NCBI GenBank assembly: GCA_041166745.1 | Contig: JBEEGH010000029.1 | Coordinates: 124,001-188,000, forward strand | Length of the DNA stretch: 64,000 nt | Origin: DASUCS01 sp041166745 | GTDB taxonomy: Bacteria; Actinomycetota; Acidimicrobiia; Acidimicrobiales; JACDCH01 | Direction of reading: 5' to 3' | In this document: positions 7,464-16,102 of the stretch, piece by piece | How the letters are laid out: every line of letters starts with the position of its first letter | Numbering within the stretch: position 1 is the first letter of the stretch | Notes under the pieces: model-generated | Database searches by the model: none | What the model was told of the DNA's origin: nothing | The model's input: only the letters and a program-made list of their open reading frames with translations | Made by a program: the position numbers and the translations under genes

Positions 7464-8090
7464 TCAGTCGTGGTCTTGATCGAAGAACGCTTGCGCGTTC
7501 TCTTCGTCTTCATCAGGGGTGACAACCGGGACCTCACCGCTCAACGGATTGCCTTGGAGTTTCGTGCGGCCAGCCGCCACCGTCTTCAGCGTCCGCTCGA
7601 GCACGATCTCGAAGCTGGCGAGCTTCTGATCGCAGTAGTCCTCGCACTCGAGGCGAAGACGGCGGGCCTCTTCGTCGGCGGCGTCGACGGTGTGACGGGC
7701 TCGGAGCTCCGCGGCCTTCACGACTTCGGTGCGCTGCACCATCCGCTCGGCGCGGGCGCGGGCGGCATCGAGAATGTCGTCGGCGTCGCGTCGCGTCTTG
7801 GCGAGGTACTCGTCACGCTCCTTGAGCAGCCAGCGCGCCGCGCGCAACTCGTCGGGCAGCCGCTCGAGCGCTTCGTCGAGCATCTCGAGCACTTCGTCTT
7901 TGTTGATCATCACCGACGCCGACAACGGCATCGGCCGCGCGCCGGCGATCATGTCGCTGACGCGGCGCAGCAACGCCTCGCTCTCGGGGTGCTGATAGCT
8001 GTTGCCCGCGTGGCTGGCGCCGGACGGCACCGTGCTGCCGGCCGGTGTTGCCTCGGCCATCCGTTCGCTCTCGTTGTCGTACATCGTCAT
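7464..8090 (-). CDS. SepIVA/DivIVA-like coiled-coil protein
   Basis: A 208-residue hydrophilic protein, mostly helical. After a disordered N-terminus (to about 35) comes a DivIVA-like segment (LLRRVSDMIAGA, then MINKDEVLEMLDEALERLP), followed by a long charged coiled coil (about 95-185) and an acidic tail. In mycobacteria the gene between coaD-side genes and DUF177/rnc encodes SepIVA, a septum-associated factor; the same position and composition suggest an orthologue. ATG 8090 overlaps the coaD stop by 4 nt (ATGA). The role in division or envelope growth is inferred from position and architecture. Confidence 0.7.
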   Translation of the reverse strand: MTMYDNESERMAEATPAGSTVPSGASHAGNSYQHPESEALLRRVSDMIAGARPMPLSASVMINKDEVLEMLDEALERLPDELRAARWLLKERDEYLAKTRRDADDILDAARARAERMVQRTEVVKAAELRARHTVDAADEEARRLRLECEDYCDQKLASFEIVLERTLKTVAAGRTKLQGNPLSGEVPVVTPDEDEENAQAFFDQDHD

Positions 8091-8569
8091 GGCTTGCTGA
8101 ACTTCTTCCTCAATCGGCGCGCGACCGGCTCGGGAACCATCGACGAGACATCGCCTCCGAACCGGGCGATGTCACGGATGTACTTCGACGCGATCGCGGA
8201 ACTGGCGGATGCGGACGGGAGAAACACGGTGTGCACCCCCGAGACGTTGAGGTTCACCTGCGCCTGAGCCATCTCGCTCTCGAAGTCGACGACCGCACGC
8301 AGGCCCTTCACGATGAAGTCGGCTCCGATGTCCTTCGCAAGATCGACGACCAGCTTGGCGAAGTGCACGACGCGGATGTTGTCGAGATGGGCGAGCGACT
8401 CCTCGATCATCTTCTTGCGATCCTCGAGGGAGAACAGCGGCTCGCCCTTCTGCGGATTGCGCATGGCCGCGATGACGACCTCGTCGAAGAGGTACGCAGC
8501 GGTCTCGACGAGTTCGCGGTGCCCGTTGTGGAAAGGGTCGAACGAGCCCGGATAGAGCACGGTCGTCAC
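8087..8569 (-). CDS. coaD: Phosphopantetheine adenylyltransferase
   Basis: A 160-residue enzyme of coenzyme A biosynthesis that transfers AMP to 4'-phosphopantetheine. The nucleotidyltransferase signature GSFDPFHNGH is at residues 8-17, and the C-terminal motif SSAIASKYIRDIARFGGDVS contains the ISSTxxR equivalent. GTG 8569 overlaps the rsmD stop by 4 nt (GTGA), the usual rsmD-coaD arrangement. Length is standard. Confidence 0.97.
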   Translation of the reverse strand: MTTVLYPGSFDPFHNGHRELVETAAYLFDEVVIAAMRNPQKGEPLFSLEDRKKMIEESLAHLDNIRVVHFAKLVVDLAKDIGADFIVKGLRAVVDFESEMAQAQVNLNVSGVHTVFLPSASASSAIASKYIRDIARFGGDVSSMVPEPVARRLRKKFSKP

Positions 8570-9108
8570 GTGGAGTTCTCCTGCAGGTCAGGACTGCGGC
8601 GGCAGATGGTCACAACGGTAGTGCCATATCGGCGGACCCTCACTACGGTCCATGCCTCTCCCGGGTCGATCGGCCGGTCGCTCTCCAGGACTGCGACCTC
8701 GGCCGGCAGCACCTCGAGCACCTCGACCCAACGGTCGAACGCGTAGGGAGGGTCGAGCACGGCGACGTCGAACCGCCGGTCGACGGTCGCCAGGAATGTG
8801 AACGCGTCAGCGGCCACCACCGACCCGCGATCGACGAGCTTGGTCGTCTCGAGGTTCGCTTTGATGGCTCGACGGGCCCGGTCGTCGTTGTCGACAAAGG
8901 TCGCATGTACCGCATCCCGCGACAGCGCCTCGATCCCCATCGCCCCCGAACCGGCGAACAGGTCCAGCACCGTCGCGCCTTCGATGACGCCGAGCGAGCC
9001 GAGGGAGTTGAACGTGGCCTCACGGGCTCGGTCGCTCGTCGGCCGAGTGGCCTGGCCATCCGGAGCAACCAGCCGCAATCCTCCGGCCGTCCCGGCTACG
9101 ACGCGCAT
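8566..9108 (-). CDS. rsmD: 16S rRNA (guanine-N2)-methyltransferase RsmD
   Basis: A 180-residue class I SAM-dependent methyltransferase acting on G966 of 16S rRNA. The start MRVVAGTAGGLRL is typical. The SAM motif is VLDLFAGSGAMGIEALSR, and the catalytic NPPY-type motif is VLDPPYAFDRW. ATG 9108 is used because homologues begin with this MR-V-AG segment; the frame stays open far upstream without conservation. A divergent enoyl-CoA hydratase gene begins 25 nt away. Confidence 0.94.
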   Translation of the reverse strand: MRVVAGTAGGLRLVAPDGQATRPTSDRAREATFNSLGSLGVIEGATVLDLFAGSGAMGIEALSRDAVHATFVDNDDRARRAIKANLETTKLVDRGSVVAADAFTFLATVDRRFDVAVLDPPYAFDRWVEVLEVLPAEVAVLESDRPIDPGEAWTVVRVRRYGTTVVTICRRSPDLQENST

Positions 9109-9133
9109 CGCGGGAGACCGTAACGTCCGCCGT

Positions 9134-9865
9134 ATGACCGACCCGAACCCTGCCGTGCGGATCGTGCGGATCGACCAGCCCCAGGCCCGCAATGCGGTGA
9201 ACTCCGCGACGGCGACACGGCTGCACGACGAGTTCGTCGCGTTCAACTCGGACGACACCGCGAAGGTGGCGGTGCTCACGGGCGATGTCACGGCGTTCTG
9301 CGCCGGCGCGAACCTGCGGGATCTGCCCGCGCTGCGGCCGTCCGGCCCGCTCGGCCCGACGCGACTGCAGCTCTCGAAGCCGGTGATCGCCGCCGTCGAG
9401 GGTTGGTGCGTCGCCGGGGGAATCGAGCTGGCGGCGTGGTGTGATCTGCGCGTGGCGGGTACGTCGGCGCGCTTCGGTTGTCTCGAGCGACGTTGGGGCG
9501 TGCCGCTCATCGACGGCGGCACGTACCGCTTGCCCCAGATCGTCGGACTCGGCCGTGCCCTCGATCTGATTCTCACCGGTCGAGAGTTCGGCGCTGAGGA
9601 AGCGGAGCGCATCGGTTTCGTCAACCGCGTCGTCGCCGATGGTGAAGCGCTCACCGCGGCCGTCGCGCTCGCGGAACAACTGGCATCGTTTCCGTGGACC
9701 GGGCTCGTCAACGACCGACGCTGCGTCTACTACGGGCTGGGGCGCGACCTCGAGGCCGCGCTCGCGCATGAGGACCAAGTCGGCCGCGAGACGATCTTCG
9801 CCGAAGGATTCGCCGACGGGGTCGCGCAGTTCGAGCGGCGCCAGCGCCCGGTGCCCGGCACCTGA
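9134..9865 (+). CDS. Enoyl-CoA hydratase/isomerase family protein
   Basis: A 243-residue crotonase-fold protein. The oxyanion-hole segment is DVTAFCAGANLRDLP and the second glycine-rich loop is KPVIAAVEGWCVAGGIELA. At the hydratase glutamate positions, the residues after VAG-GIELA and in CLERRWGVPLIDGG are partly retained, so it may be a hydratase or another crotonase. ATG 9134 is the first in-frame start after the divergent rsmD gene. The stop is one base from the next small gene. The substrate is unknown. Confidence 0.85.
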   Translation: MTDPNPAVRIVRIDQPQARNAVNSATATRLHDEFVAFNSDDTAKVAVLTGDVTAFCAGANLRDLPALRPSGPLGPTRLQLSKPVIAAVEGWCVAGGIELAAWCDLRVAGTSARFGCLERRWGVPLIDGGTYRLPQIVGLGRALDLILTGREFGAEEAERIGFVNRVVADGEALTAAVALAEQLASFPWTGLVNDRRCVYYGLGRDLEAALAHEDQVGRETIFAEGFADGVAQFERRQRPVPGT

Positions 9866-9866
9866 G

Positions 9867-10043
9867 ATGCCCGTCGCCGAGACGATCGTGTGCGTGGACT
9901 GCGACGGGCCGTGCGGCCGCCTCACCGCTGATCCCGAACTCGGCTGGGAGGTCGGCGACATCGTCGCGTACCGGTGTCGCGACTGCCTTGACGTCTGGTA
10001 CCTCGAGCTCACCGAAGACGACGTCCTCGACGCCAACGACTGA
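9867..10043 (+). CDS. Small zinc-ribbon-like protein
   Basis: A 58-residue protein with C9-x2-C12 (plus C16) and C37-x2-C40, a likely zinc ribbon, and an acidic C-terminus (LELTEDDVLDAND). It starts one base after the enoyl-CoA hydratase stop, so the two are co-transcribed. No family was recognised. It ends 18 nt from the recG stop, which converges on it. Confidence 0.65.
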   Translation: MPVAETIVCVDCDGPCGRLTADPELGWEVGDIVAYRCRDCLDVWYLELTEDDVLDAND

Positions 10044-10061
10044 TCGAAATCCGCCAAGGGC

Positions 10062-12203
10062 TCAGCCCTTGAAGAGGAACTCGCGGTCGTCTTCGTCGAG
10101 GAAGGCTTCGATCTCGCCGAGCAGCTCGGGATGGCTCGCCAGCGTCGGATCGGCATCGACGAGCTCGAACGCGACGTCGCGGGCCTTGCTCACCCACTCG
10201 CGGTCGCGTCGGAGCGACGCGAGCTTCAAGTCGTTGCGGCCCTTCTGCCGCTCTCCCATGATCGTGCCCTCGCCGCGGATGTCGAGATCGATCTCCGCGA
10301 GTTCGAATCCGTTCTGCGTCCGAACCATCGCCGACAGCCGCTCCTCACCCCCTTCGGACGCGCCCGCGCCCACGAGGTAGCACCAGGACTTCAGTCCAGG
10401 ACCGCGTCCGACGCGACCGCGCAGCTGGTGCAGCTGTGCCATCCCGAACCGGTCGGCGTCGAGGATCACCATGATCGTCGCGTTCGGGACGTCGACACCG
10501 ACCTCGATGACCGTCGTCGACACGAGTACGTCGATCGCACCAGATCGGAACAACGTCATCACGCGTTCCTTCTCCGCGGACGTGAGCCGGCCGTGCAGGA
10601 GCGCGAGGCGCAGCCCGGCGAGCTCGTCGGCCGACAGCTCCTCGTACGTCGCCTCGGCCGAGCGCGCGTCGAGCTTCTCTGACTCCTCGATGAGCGGACA
10701 CACCACGTAGACCTGCCGGCCCGCCGCAACCTCCTCCCGGACGTGCGCCCAGACCGTCAGCTCGCCGAGCGTCAACTCGCCGGGTTGCACCTTCTCCCAG
10801 ATCGTCGTGATCGGCTCTCGCCCGGGAGGCATCTCGTCGAGCGTCGAGACGTCGAGGTCGCCGTAGACGGTCATGGCCGCCGTGCGCGGGATGGGGGTCG
10901 CCGTCATCACGAGCACATCGGGCACCAGGTCGCCGGCACCCTTCTCACGCAACGCCGCCCGCTGCTCGACGCCGAAGCGGTGTTGTTCGTCGACGACCAC
11001 GGCACCGAGCGACTTGAAGGCGATGCCCTCCTCGATCAGTGCGTGCGTACCGATGAGGATGTCGGTTTCGCCGGCCTCCAGGCGAGCGTGCATCCGCTTG
11101 CGTTCGGCGGCAGGGGTGCGGCCCGTCAGCAGATCGACTTGCAACGGGCGCTCGCTGAACAAGTTGTTCTCGGCGGACATCGTGAAGCCTTCGAGCAACG
11201 CCCGCACGCTGATGGCGTGCTGTTCCGCCAGCACTTCAGTTGGCGCCATGAGCGCGCCTTGCATGCCGCCTTCGACCGCTACGAGCAACGCAGACACGGC
11301 CACGACGGTTTTCCCGGAACCGACGTCGCCCTGCAGCAAGCGGTGCATCGGATGGATCGATGCGAGGTCGCGCTCGATCTCCGCGATCACACGGTGCTGT
11401 GCGTTCGTGAGCGAGTACGGCAGCTGCTCGTGAAAACGACGCACGAGCTCGCCACCGATGTGGTGGGCGATGCCCGCCGAGCGGCGCTCCAATGTGCGCT
11501 TGCGCAACACGAGCGCGAGTTGGATGCGCAGTAGCTCGTCGAACACGAGTCGCCGCCGCGCCTGCTCGACCTCCGGCCAACTGTCGGGTCGGTGGTAGCC
11601 GTTGAAGGCGGCGGTGCGGTTCACGAAGTCGAATCGGTCGAGCACTTCGTCGGGGAGTGGATCGACGAACTCGCCCGCTCGGTTCAGCGCGCTCCGCACC
11701 CAGCCGCGCAGGTCCTTCGAGTAGATCCGGTTCTTGTCAGATTGTGGATAGATCGGGCGAATGCCGAGCTCGGGCACGCCGAGCAGGTCGACCTCCAACG
11801 GGCTCATCGACTTGGAGCCGCGATAGGTCTTCACCTTCCCGAAGAAGAGCGCCTCGCTCCCTTCGGGGAACTGCTTCGCCCGCCACGGCTGATTGAAGAA
11901 CGTCACCTTCATCTGTCCGGAGCCGTCGCTGATGCGGGCCTCGAACCGGGCCTTGACCTTTCCGTGCCCGCGTATGACGGTCGTGCTGACGATCCGACCG
12001 AACACCCAGACTTGATCGTCGGGCTGCACGTCCCGGATCGACTTCATCTTCGTGAGATCGAGATGGCGACGCGGGTAGTGCGTGATGAGGTCGAGCACCG
12101 TGTGAATGTCGAACGCTCGCTCGAGCGCCTCTTCGCGCTCGGGACCGACACCCTTCAGCTCGGTGACCGGCAACGACGCCAGTCGGTCGAGTGTGACCGC
12201 CAT
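10062..12203 (-). CDS. recG: ATP-dependent DNA helicase RecG
   Basis: A 713-residue superfamily 2 helicase that remodels stalled forks and branched DNA. The N-terminal wedge/OB domain contains YPRRHLDLTKMKSIRDVQPD, the helicase core has Walker A LLQGDVGSGKTVVA, motif II VVVDEQHRFGVEQR and motif III MTATPIPRTAAMT, and the C-terminal TRG-type region contains QLRGRVGRGPGLKSWCYL. ATG 12203 gives a normal N-terminus. It follows the DAK2-domain gene by 30 nt, an arrangement common in actinobacteria and firmicutes. Confidence 0.97.
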   Translation of the reverse strand: MAVTLDRLASLPVTELKGVGPEREEALERAFDIHTVLDLITHYPRRHLDLTKMKSIRDVQPDDQVWVFGRIVSTTVIRGHGKVKARFEARISDGSGQMKVTFFNQPWRAKQFPEGSEALFFGKVKTYRGSKSMSPLEVDLLGVPELGIRPIYPQSDKNRIYSKDLRGWVRSALNRAGEFVDPLPDEVLDRFDFVNRTAAFNGYHRPDSWPEVEQARRRLVFDELLRIQLALVLRKRTLERRSAGIAHHIGGELVRRFHEQLPYSLTNAQHRVIAEIERDLASIHPMHRLLQGDVGSGKTVVAVSALLVAVEGGMQGALMAPTEVLAEQHAISVRALLEGFTMSAENNLFSERPLQVDLLTGRTPAAERKRMHARLEAGETDILIGTHALIEEGIAFKSLGAVVVDEQHRFGVEQRAALREKGAGDLVPDVLVMTATPIPRTAAMTVYGDLDVSTLDEMPPGREPITTIWEKVQPGELTLGELTVWAHVREEVAAGRQVYVVCPLIEESEKLDARSAEATYEELSADELAGLRLALLHGRLTSAEKERVMTLFRSGAIDVLVSTTVIEVGVDVPNATIMVILDADRFGMAQLHQLRGRVGRGPGLKSWCYLVGAGASEGGEERLSAMVRTQNGFELAEIDLDIRGEGTIMGERQKGRNDLKLASLRRDREWVSKARDVAFELVDADPTLASHPELLGEIEAFLDEDDREFLFKG

Positions 12204-12233
12204 GCGTCTATTGGACCCGCTCGCTGCGCTCGC

Positions 12234-13886
12234 TCATTCGATGCCGAACAGATAGGGGTACAACGGTTGGCCGCCGTGATGCACTTCGGCGGTCACGTCG
12301 GGGTGCTCCTCGCTGAGCCACTCCGTCACGGCCCGAGTGCTCGCGTGCGTGGCCCCGTCGCCTTCGATGATCGTGACGATTTCGTGGTCGTCGTTCACCA
12401 GCCGCGCGAGCAGCGTGATCGCCGCGCCGTCGAGCACCGGGTCGACCGCGACGATGCCTTCATGGCTGATGCCGAGATAGTCGCCCTCGCGAATCGGCCC
12501 GACATCCGTCGACGAGTCACGCACGGCACGGGTCACTTCGCCGGCGATCACGTTGCTCGCCGCCTCCGTCATCTCTTCGGCGTTCGAGTCGGACGATGCC
12601 TCGGGGTCGTAGGAGACGAGTGCGGCGAATCCTTCGGTGATGCCGCGTGTCGGCACGACGCGCACGACCTTCTTCGTCTGCGACTGCACCTGCTCGGCCA
12701 CCGCGATGATGTTCTTGTTGTTCGGCAGGATCACCACCTCGCCGGCCGGGGCGGACTCGACCGCCTCGAGGAGCTGTCCCGTGGACGGGTTCATCGACTG
12801 CCCGCCCGTCACGATGCGCTGCACACCAAGACTGTGGAAGATCCGTCGTATGCCGTCACCCGTCGCCACGGCGACCACCGCGGTCGTAACGGGCACGTTG
12901 ACGTGGGGTGGTTCATCGACGCCGCCGCCCGCCGCGACTCCCTCGCGCACCCACCGCTCCTCTTCGACTTGTTCGATCAAGTCGGTGATGCGGATCTGGC
13001 GAGGCCGACCACAGTCGAGCGCGGCCTCGATGGCTGCACCGATGTCGTCCGTGTGGATGTGACAGTTCCAGATCCCGTCGCCGCCGACGACGACGATCGA
13101 GTCGCCGATGCCCGACCACACGTCCTTGAACGCGGGGATGGTCTCGTCGGGTGCTTCGAGGAAGTACATGACCTCGTAGCGAAGGTCTCCGATGTGGTGC
13201 TCGTCGTGATCCGCCGATACCACGGCACCGACATTGGCCGGGATCGTCTCGGGCTCCGGGACGGCGCGCCCGTCGATCTCGTGCAGCAACACGTCGAGCA
13301 GCAGCAGGAATCCGGCGCCGCCGGCGTCGACCACTCCGGCGTCCTTCAGGACCGGCAACAGGTCCGGCGTCCGCGCCAGCGCGTCGCCCCCCTGCTCGCG
13401 GGCCGCCTCGACGACCCCGCACAGATCGGCCGCGTCGCTCTTGGCCGCGGCAGTGGCCCCCTCGGCCGACTCTCGGACGACCGTGAGGATCGTGCCCTCG
13501 ACCGGCCGCATCACGGCTCCGTACGAGGCCTCCGACGCCGCCATCAGGGCGGCGGCAAACGTGGGCCCGTCGGCGCCATCGCCGTCTCGCAGCACCTCGA
13601 CCAGGCCGCGCAGCACCTGCGACAGGATCACCCCCGAGTTGCCGCGCGCGCCCATGAGTGATCCATGGCTGATGGCCTTGCAGGTGCCCGGCATCCCGTC
13701 GTCGGCGCCTTCCAGCTCCTGACAGACCGACTCGAGCGTCAGCGCCATGTTGGTGCCCGTGTCGCCGTCGGGCACCGGGTAGACGTTGAGACGGTTGATG
13801 GCCGCTTGATGCGCCCGCAGCGCATCGCGGTAACCGCGCAAGACCGAGCGCAGTTCAACAGCGCCGAGACGCTCGAGCACGGCCAT
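12234..13886 (-). CDS. DAK2 domain protein (FakA/YloV-like fatty acid kinase)
   Basis: A 550-residue protein with an N-terminal DAK2 (DhaL-like) nucleotide-binding domain (NVYPVPDGDTGTNM, then SLMGARGNSGVILSQVLRG) and a C-terminal FakA-type domain (GGQSMNPSTGQLLEAVES, VVILPNNKNIIAVAEQV). FakA phosphorylates fatty acids carried by DegV-family FakB proteins. No DegV gene is in this window, so FakB would be encoded elsewhere. The family usually sits between rpmB and recG; here rpmB is more than 6 kb away. The domain call is firm, the substrate is inferred from the family. Confidence 0.88.
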   Translation of the reverse strand: MAVLERLGAVELRSVLRGYRDALRAHQAAINRLNVYPVPDGDTGTNMALTLESVCQELEGADDGMPGTCKAISHGSLMGARGNSGVILSQVLRGLVEVLRDGDGADGPTFAAALMAASEASYGAVMRPVEGTILTVVRESAEGATAAAKSDAADLCGVVEAAREQGGDALARTPDLLPVLKDAGVVDAGGAGFLLLLDVLLHEIDGRAVPEPETIPANVGAVVSADHDEHHIGDLRYEVMYFLEAPDETIPAFKDVWSGIGDSIVVVGGDGIWNCHIHTDDIGAAIEAALDCGRPRQIRITDLIEQVEEERWVREGVAAGGGVDEPPHVNVPVTTAVVAVATGDGIRRIFHSLGVQRIVTGGQSMNPSTGQLLEAVESAPAGEVVILPNNKNIIAVAEQVQSQTKKVVRVVPTRGITEGFAALVSYDPEASSDSNAEEMTEAASNVIAGEVTRAVRDSSTDVGPIREGDYLGISHEGIVAVDPVLDGAAITLLARLVNDDHEIVTIIEGDGATHASTRAVTEWLSEEHPDVTAEVHHGGQPLYPYLFGIE

Positions 13887-13941
13887 GATCGATGGATCGT
13901 ACGTCGGCGCTACCGGCCCTACGGGTCTGGTCCGCTGTGGT

Positions 13942-14379
13942 CTAGGAGCTGGAGCTGGCTCCGGCGTCGTTCGTCAAGACACTCACCGCCGTCACAGGGT
14001 CCACGCCGCAGAAAGTGTCGATGTGCGCGATGGCTTTGTAGTTCATCGACCTCGGGTTCAGGAACGGAGCGAGCTCCCCTGTCGAAACGACCTTGGCGAC
14101 GACGGCGATCACCAATCTCGCGTCGTTTCTCACTTCGCTGGGAGCCGTCGTCTCCAGCGACTTGAACGCCTCTTGCTTGCTCGTCAGCATCGTCCTGAAC
14201 TCACCAGCCACGGTGCTCTGCAGGAGCGGTCTGAGCTCACCCATGGTCGTGCAGAAGGCCGTCTTGTCGCCGGGACCTCCAGTCGACGTCGACGCCGAGT
14301 CGCTGCTGCACGCGGCTCCGACGAGCACGACGACACAACACAGAACGGCGCCGACGACGCGCCCCGCTCTCGCGCTCAT
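13942..14379 (-). CDS. Small secreted lipoprotein, unknown function
   Basis: A 145-residue protein with a typical lipoprotein signal: basic N-terminus (MSARAGR), hydrophobic core (VVGAVLCCVVVLV) and lipobox GAAC with the lipidated cysteine at about 24. A serine/threonine-rich linker follows, then a helical domain with two further cysteines (FCTTMGEL and DTFCGVD) that could form a disulfide. No family was recognised. It ends about 55 nt before the DAK2 gene and is divergent from the methyltransferase. Confidence 0.72.
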   Translation of the reverse strand: MSARAGRVVGAVLCCVVVLVGAACSSDSASTSTGGPGDKTAFCTTMGELRPLLQSTVAGEFRTMLTSKQEAFKSLETTAPSEVRNDARLVIAVVAKVVSTGELAPFLNPRSMNYKAIAHIDTFCGVDPVTAVSVLTNDAGASSSS

Positions 14380-14424
14380 GGAGAACGCAAGCTATCCGCG
14401 GCCGGACGCCGCCGCGCGCGCCAG

Positions 14425-14433
14425 TGCTACCAT
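14425..14433 (+). promoter_or_regulatory. Extended -10-like element upstream of the methyltransferase-mos operon
   Basis: TGCTACCAT fits an extended -10 (TGNTANNNT) about 43 nt before GTG 14476, in the 96-nt divergent gap. A nearly identical TGCTACCCT lies before rpmB. No clear -35 was seen. Confidence 0.35.
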
Positions 14434-14475
14434 GCGCCGCTCGACCGGGCGGACGGGAGGGCGACGGGGAGGGCG

Positions 14476-15279
14476 GTGGGACGCACAGCCGAGAGGTTCG
14501 ATCGCCAAGCTGCGGGTTTCGACCAACGAGCGGGGATCCCAACTGACGCTGCGGAGGCCGTCGCACTCGCCGTGCTCGAGATCGCGTCGGCGACTCCCGA
14601 CGACGTCGTGCTCGAGATCGGAGCCGGCACCGGTGAGATCGGTTGTCACCTCGCGGCGCGCGGCCGATACCTCGGGACCGATCGCTCGACTGGGATGCTC
14701 GACGTCTTCAGCGCCAGGCTGGCGTCCTCTGGCGCACGCCATGCGCAGCTCGTGCGGTGCGACGCCGATGCAGCGTGGCCGGTTTGCGGTCGGTCCGCGA
14801 GCGTCGTCTTCGCGTCGCGCGTGGCCCACCTGCTCGATGTGAGGCACCTAGAAGCCGAGTTCCAGCGAGTGTGCCGGCCGGGAGGTTGGTTCCTCGTCGG
14901 CCGGGTGCAACGTGATCCCGACGGGATCAAGAGCCGCTTGCGACAGCAGCGGCAGAATCTGTTCAGTCAAGCAGGCATCGATGTCCGCGGCGGTCAGCAA
15001 GTCACCGACGCCATGCTCGACGACCTCGCCGCTCATCACCACGAGCGCCTGGCTCCGCGCGTCGTCGCGTCCTGGACCGTGACCGCGTCGGCCGACGCGG
15101 TTTTGCGCAGCTGGGAATCACTCAGCGCCATCGGAGGGCGCGAGGTCGCAACCGTGACCCGAGACGGGGTCCTCCGCGATCTCAGAGCATGGGCCGAGAA
15201 GGAGCTCGGCGATCTCCGCCAGACCAGCACCTCGACCGATCGCTACACGATCTCAGGAGTTCGACATGTCGCCCACTGA
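14476..15279 (+). CDS. SAM-dependent methyltransferase, first gene of the mos-like operon
   Basis: A 267-residue class I methyltransferase. The SAM-binding motif is VVLEIGAGTGEIGCHLA, followed by acidic YLGTDRSTGMLDVF, and a post-motif segment near FQRVCRPGGWFLVGRV resembles UbiE/methyltransferase-11 proteins. GTG 14476 is preceded by a GGGGAGGG ribosome binding site and begins the typical AERFDRQAAGFDQ region. Its last 14 nt overlap the start of the first molybdenum-storage-like gene, so the products are translationally coupled. The substrate is unknown. Confidence 0.82.
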   Translation: MGRTAERFDRQAAGFDQRAGIPTDAAEAVALAVLEIASATPDDVVLEIGAGTGEIGCHLAARGRYLGTDRSTGMLDVFSARLASSGARHAQLVRCDADAAWPVCGRSASVVFASRVAHLLDVRHLEAEFQRVCRPGGWFLVGRVQRDPDGIKSRLRQQRQNLFSQAGIDVRGGQQVTDAMLDDLAAHHHERLAPRVVASWTVTASADAVLRSWESLSAIGGREVATVTRDGVLRDLRAWAEKELGDLRQTSTSTDRYTISGVRHVAH

Positions 15280-16102
15280 AGCGCGAGTGCACAACGACCC
15301 CGTCTTGACCGAGCTCGGCGCCGCGTTGATTGCCGGCTCGCTGACGGATGACGCCCTTCTCGCGCAGACCGACCTTCATCCGACGATGCGCATCCTGCCG
15401 GAGGCCAACGTCGTGAAGATCGGCGGTCAGAGCATCATCGACCGAGGAAGGAGCGCCGTCTTCCCGGTTCTCGAAGAGGTGGTGGCGAGTCTGCCGGACC
15501 ACAAGATGATCATCGGAACCGGAGCCGGCACCCGCGCCCGTCACGCCTACAGCGTGGGGATCGACCTCGGGATGCCGACCGGCGTACTCAGCGTGCTTGG
15601 CACATTCGTGAGCATGCAGAACGCCCGGATGATCCACTACCTGCTCGCGCAGCACGGGATTCCGTTCATCGAGCCCGTGCAGTTTCCCCAGCTGCCGCTC
15701 TACCTCTCGGAGCGGCAAGCGGTCGTTTTCTTCGGGATGCCGCCGTACACCTTCTGGCAACCCAACCCGAAGGTCGGGCGCATCCCACCGCATCGTACGG
15801 ACACCGGCGCGTACCTGGTCAGCGAGGTGTTCGGCACCCGCTCGATGATCTACGTGAAGGACGAGGACGGCCTCTACACCGCCGACCCCAAGAAGGACAG
15901 CAATGCAACATTCATTCCCCAGATCACGGTGGACGAGCTCGAAGCCATGAACCTTGCCGACGTGGTCGTCGAACACAGCGTGCTCGAACTGATGAAAAAT
16001 GCATCGTCACGTCGCACGATCCAGATCATCAACGGATTGAAGCCGGGCAACCTGACGAAGGCCCTCAACGGCGAGCACGTGGGGACGATCATCAGTGCCT
16101 AG
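15266..16102 (+). CDS. Molybdenum storage protein beta-like subunit (amino-acid-kinase fold)
   Basis: A 278-residue protein of the amino acid kinase/UMP kinase superfamily. It carries VVKIGGQSIIDRGRSAVFPV at the nucleotide-binding start, GTGAGTRARHAYSVGIDLGM, MPPYTFWQ, RIPPHRTDTGAYLVSEVFG, VKDEDGLYTADPKKD and the C-terminal INGLKPGNLTKALNGEHVGT. From memory, these segments match the MosB chain of the Azotobacter Mo/W storage protein more closely than UMP kinases. That complex stores polyoxomolybdate clusters in an ATP-dependent way in an (alpha-beta)3 cage. Length fits (about 270). It overlaps the methyltransferase by 14 nt and the second subunit by 8 nt. A generic UMP-kinase-like enzyme is the alternative. 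Confidence 0.72.
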   Translation: MSPTEARVHNDPVLTELGAALIAGSLTDDALLAQTDLHPTMRILPEANVVKIGGQSIIDRGRSAVFPVLEEVVASLPDHKMIIGTGAGTRARHAYSVGIDLGMPTGVLSVLGTFVSMQNARMIHYLLAQHGIPFIEPVQFPQLPLYLSERQAVVFFGMPPYTFWQPNPKVGRIPPHRTDTGAYLVSEVFGTRSMIYVKDEDGLYTADPKKDSNATFIPQITVDELEAMNLADVVVEHSVLELMKNASSRRTIQIINGLKPGNLTKALNGEHVGTIISA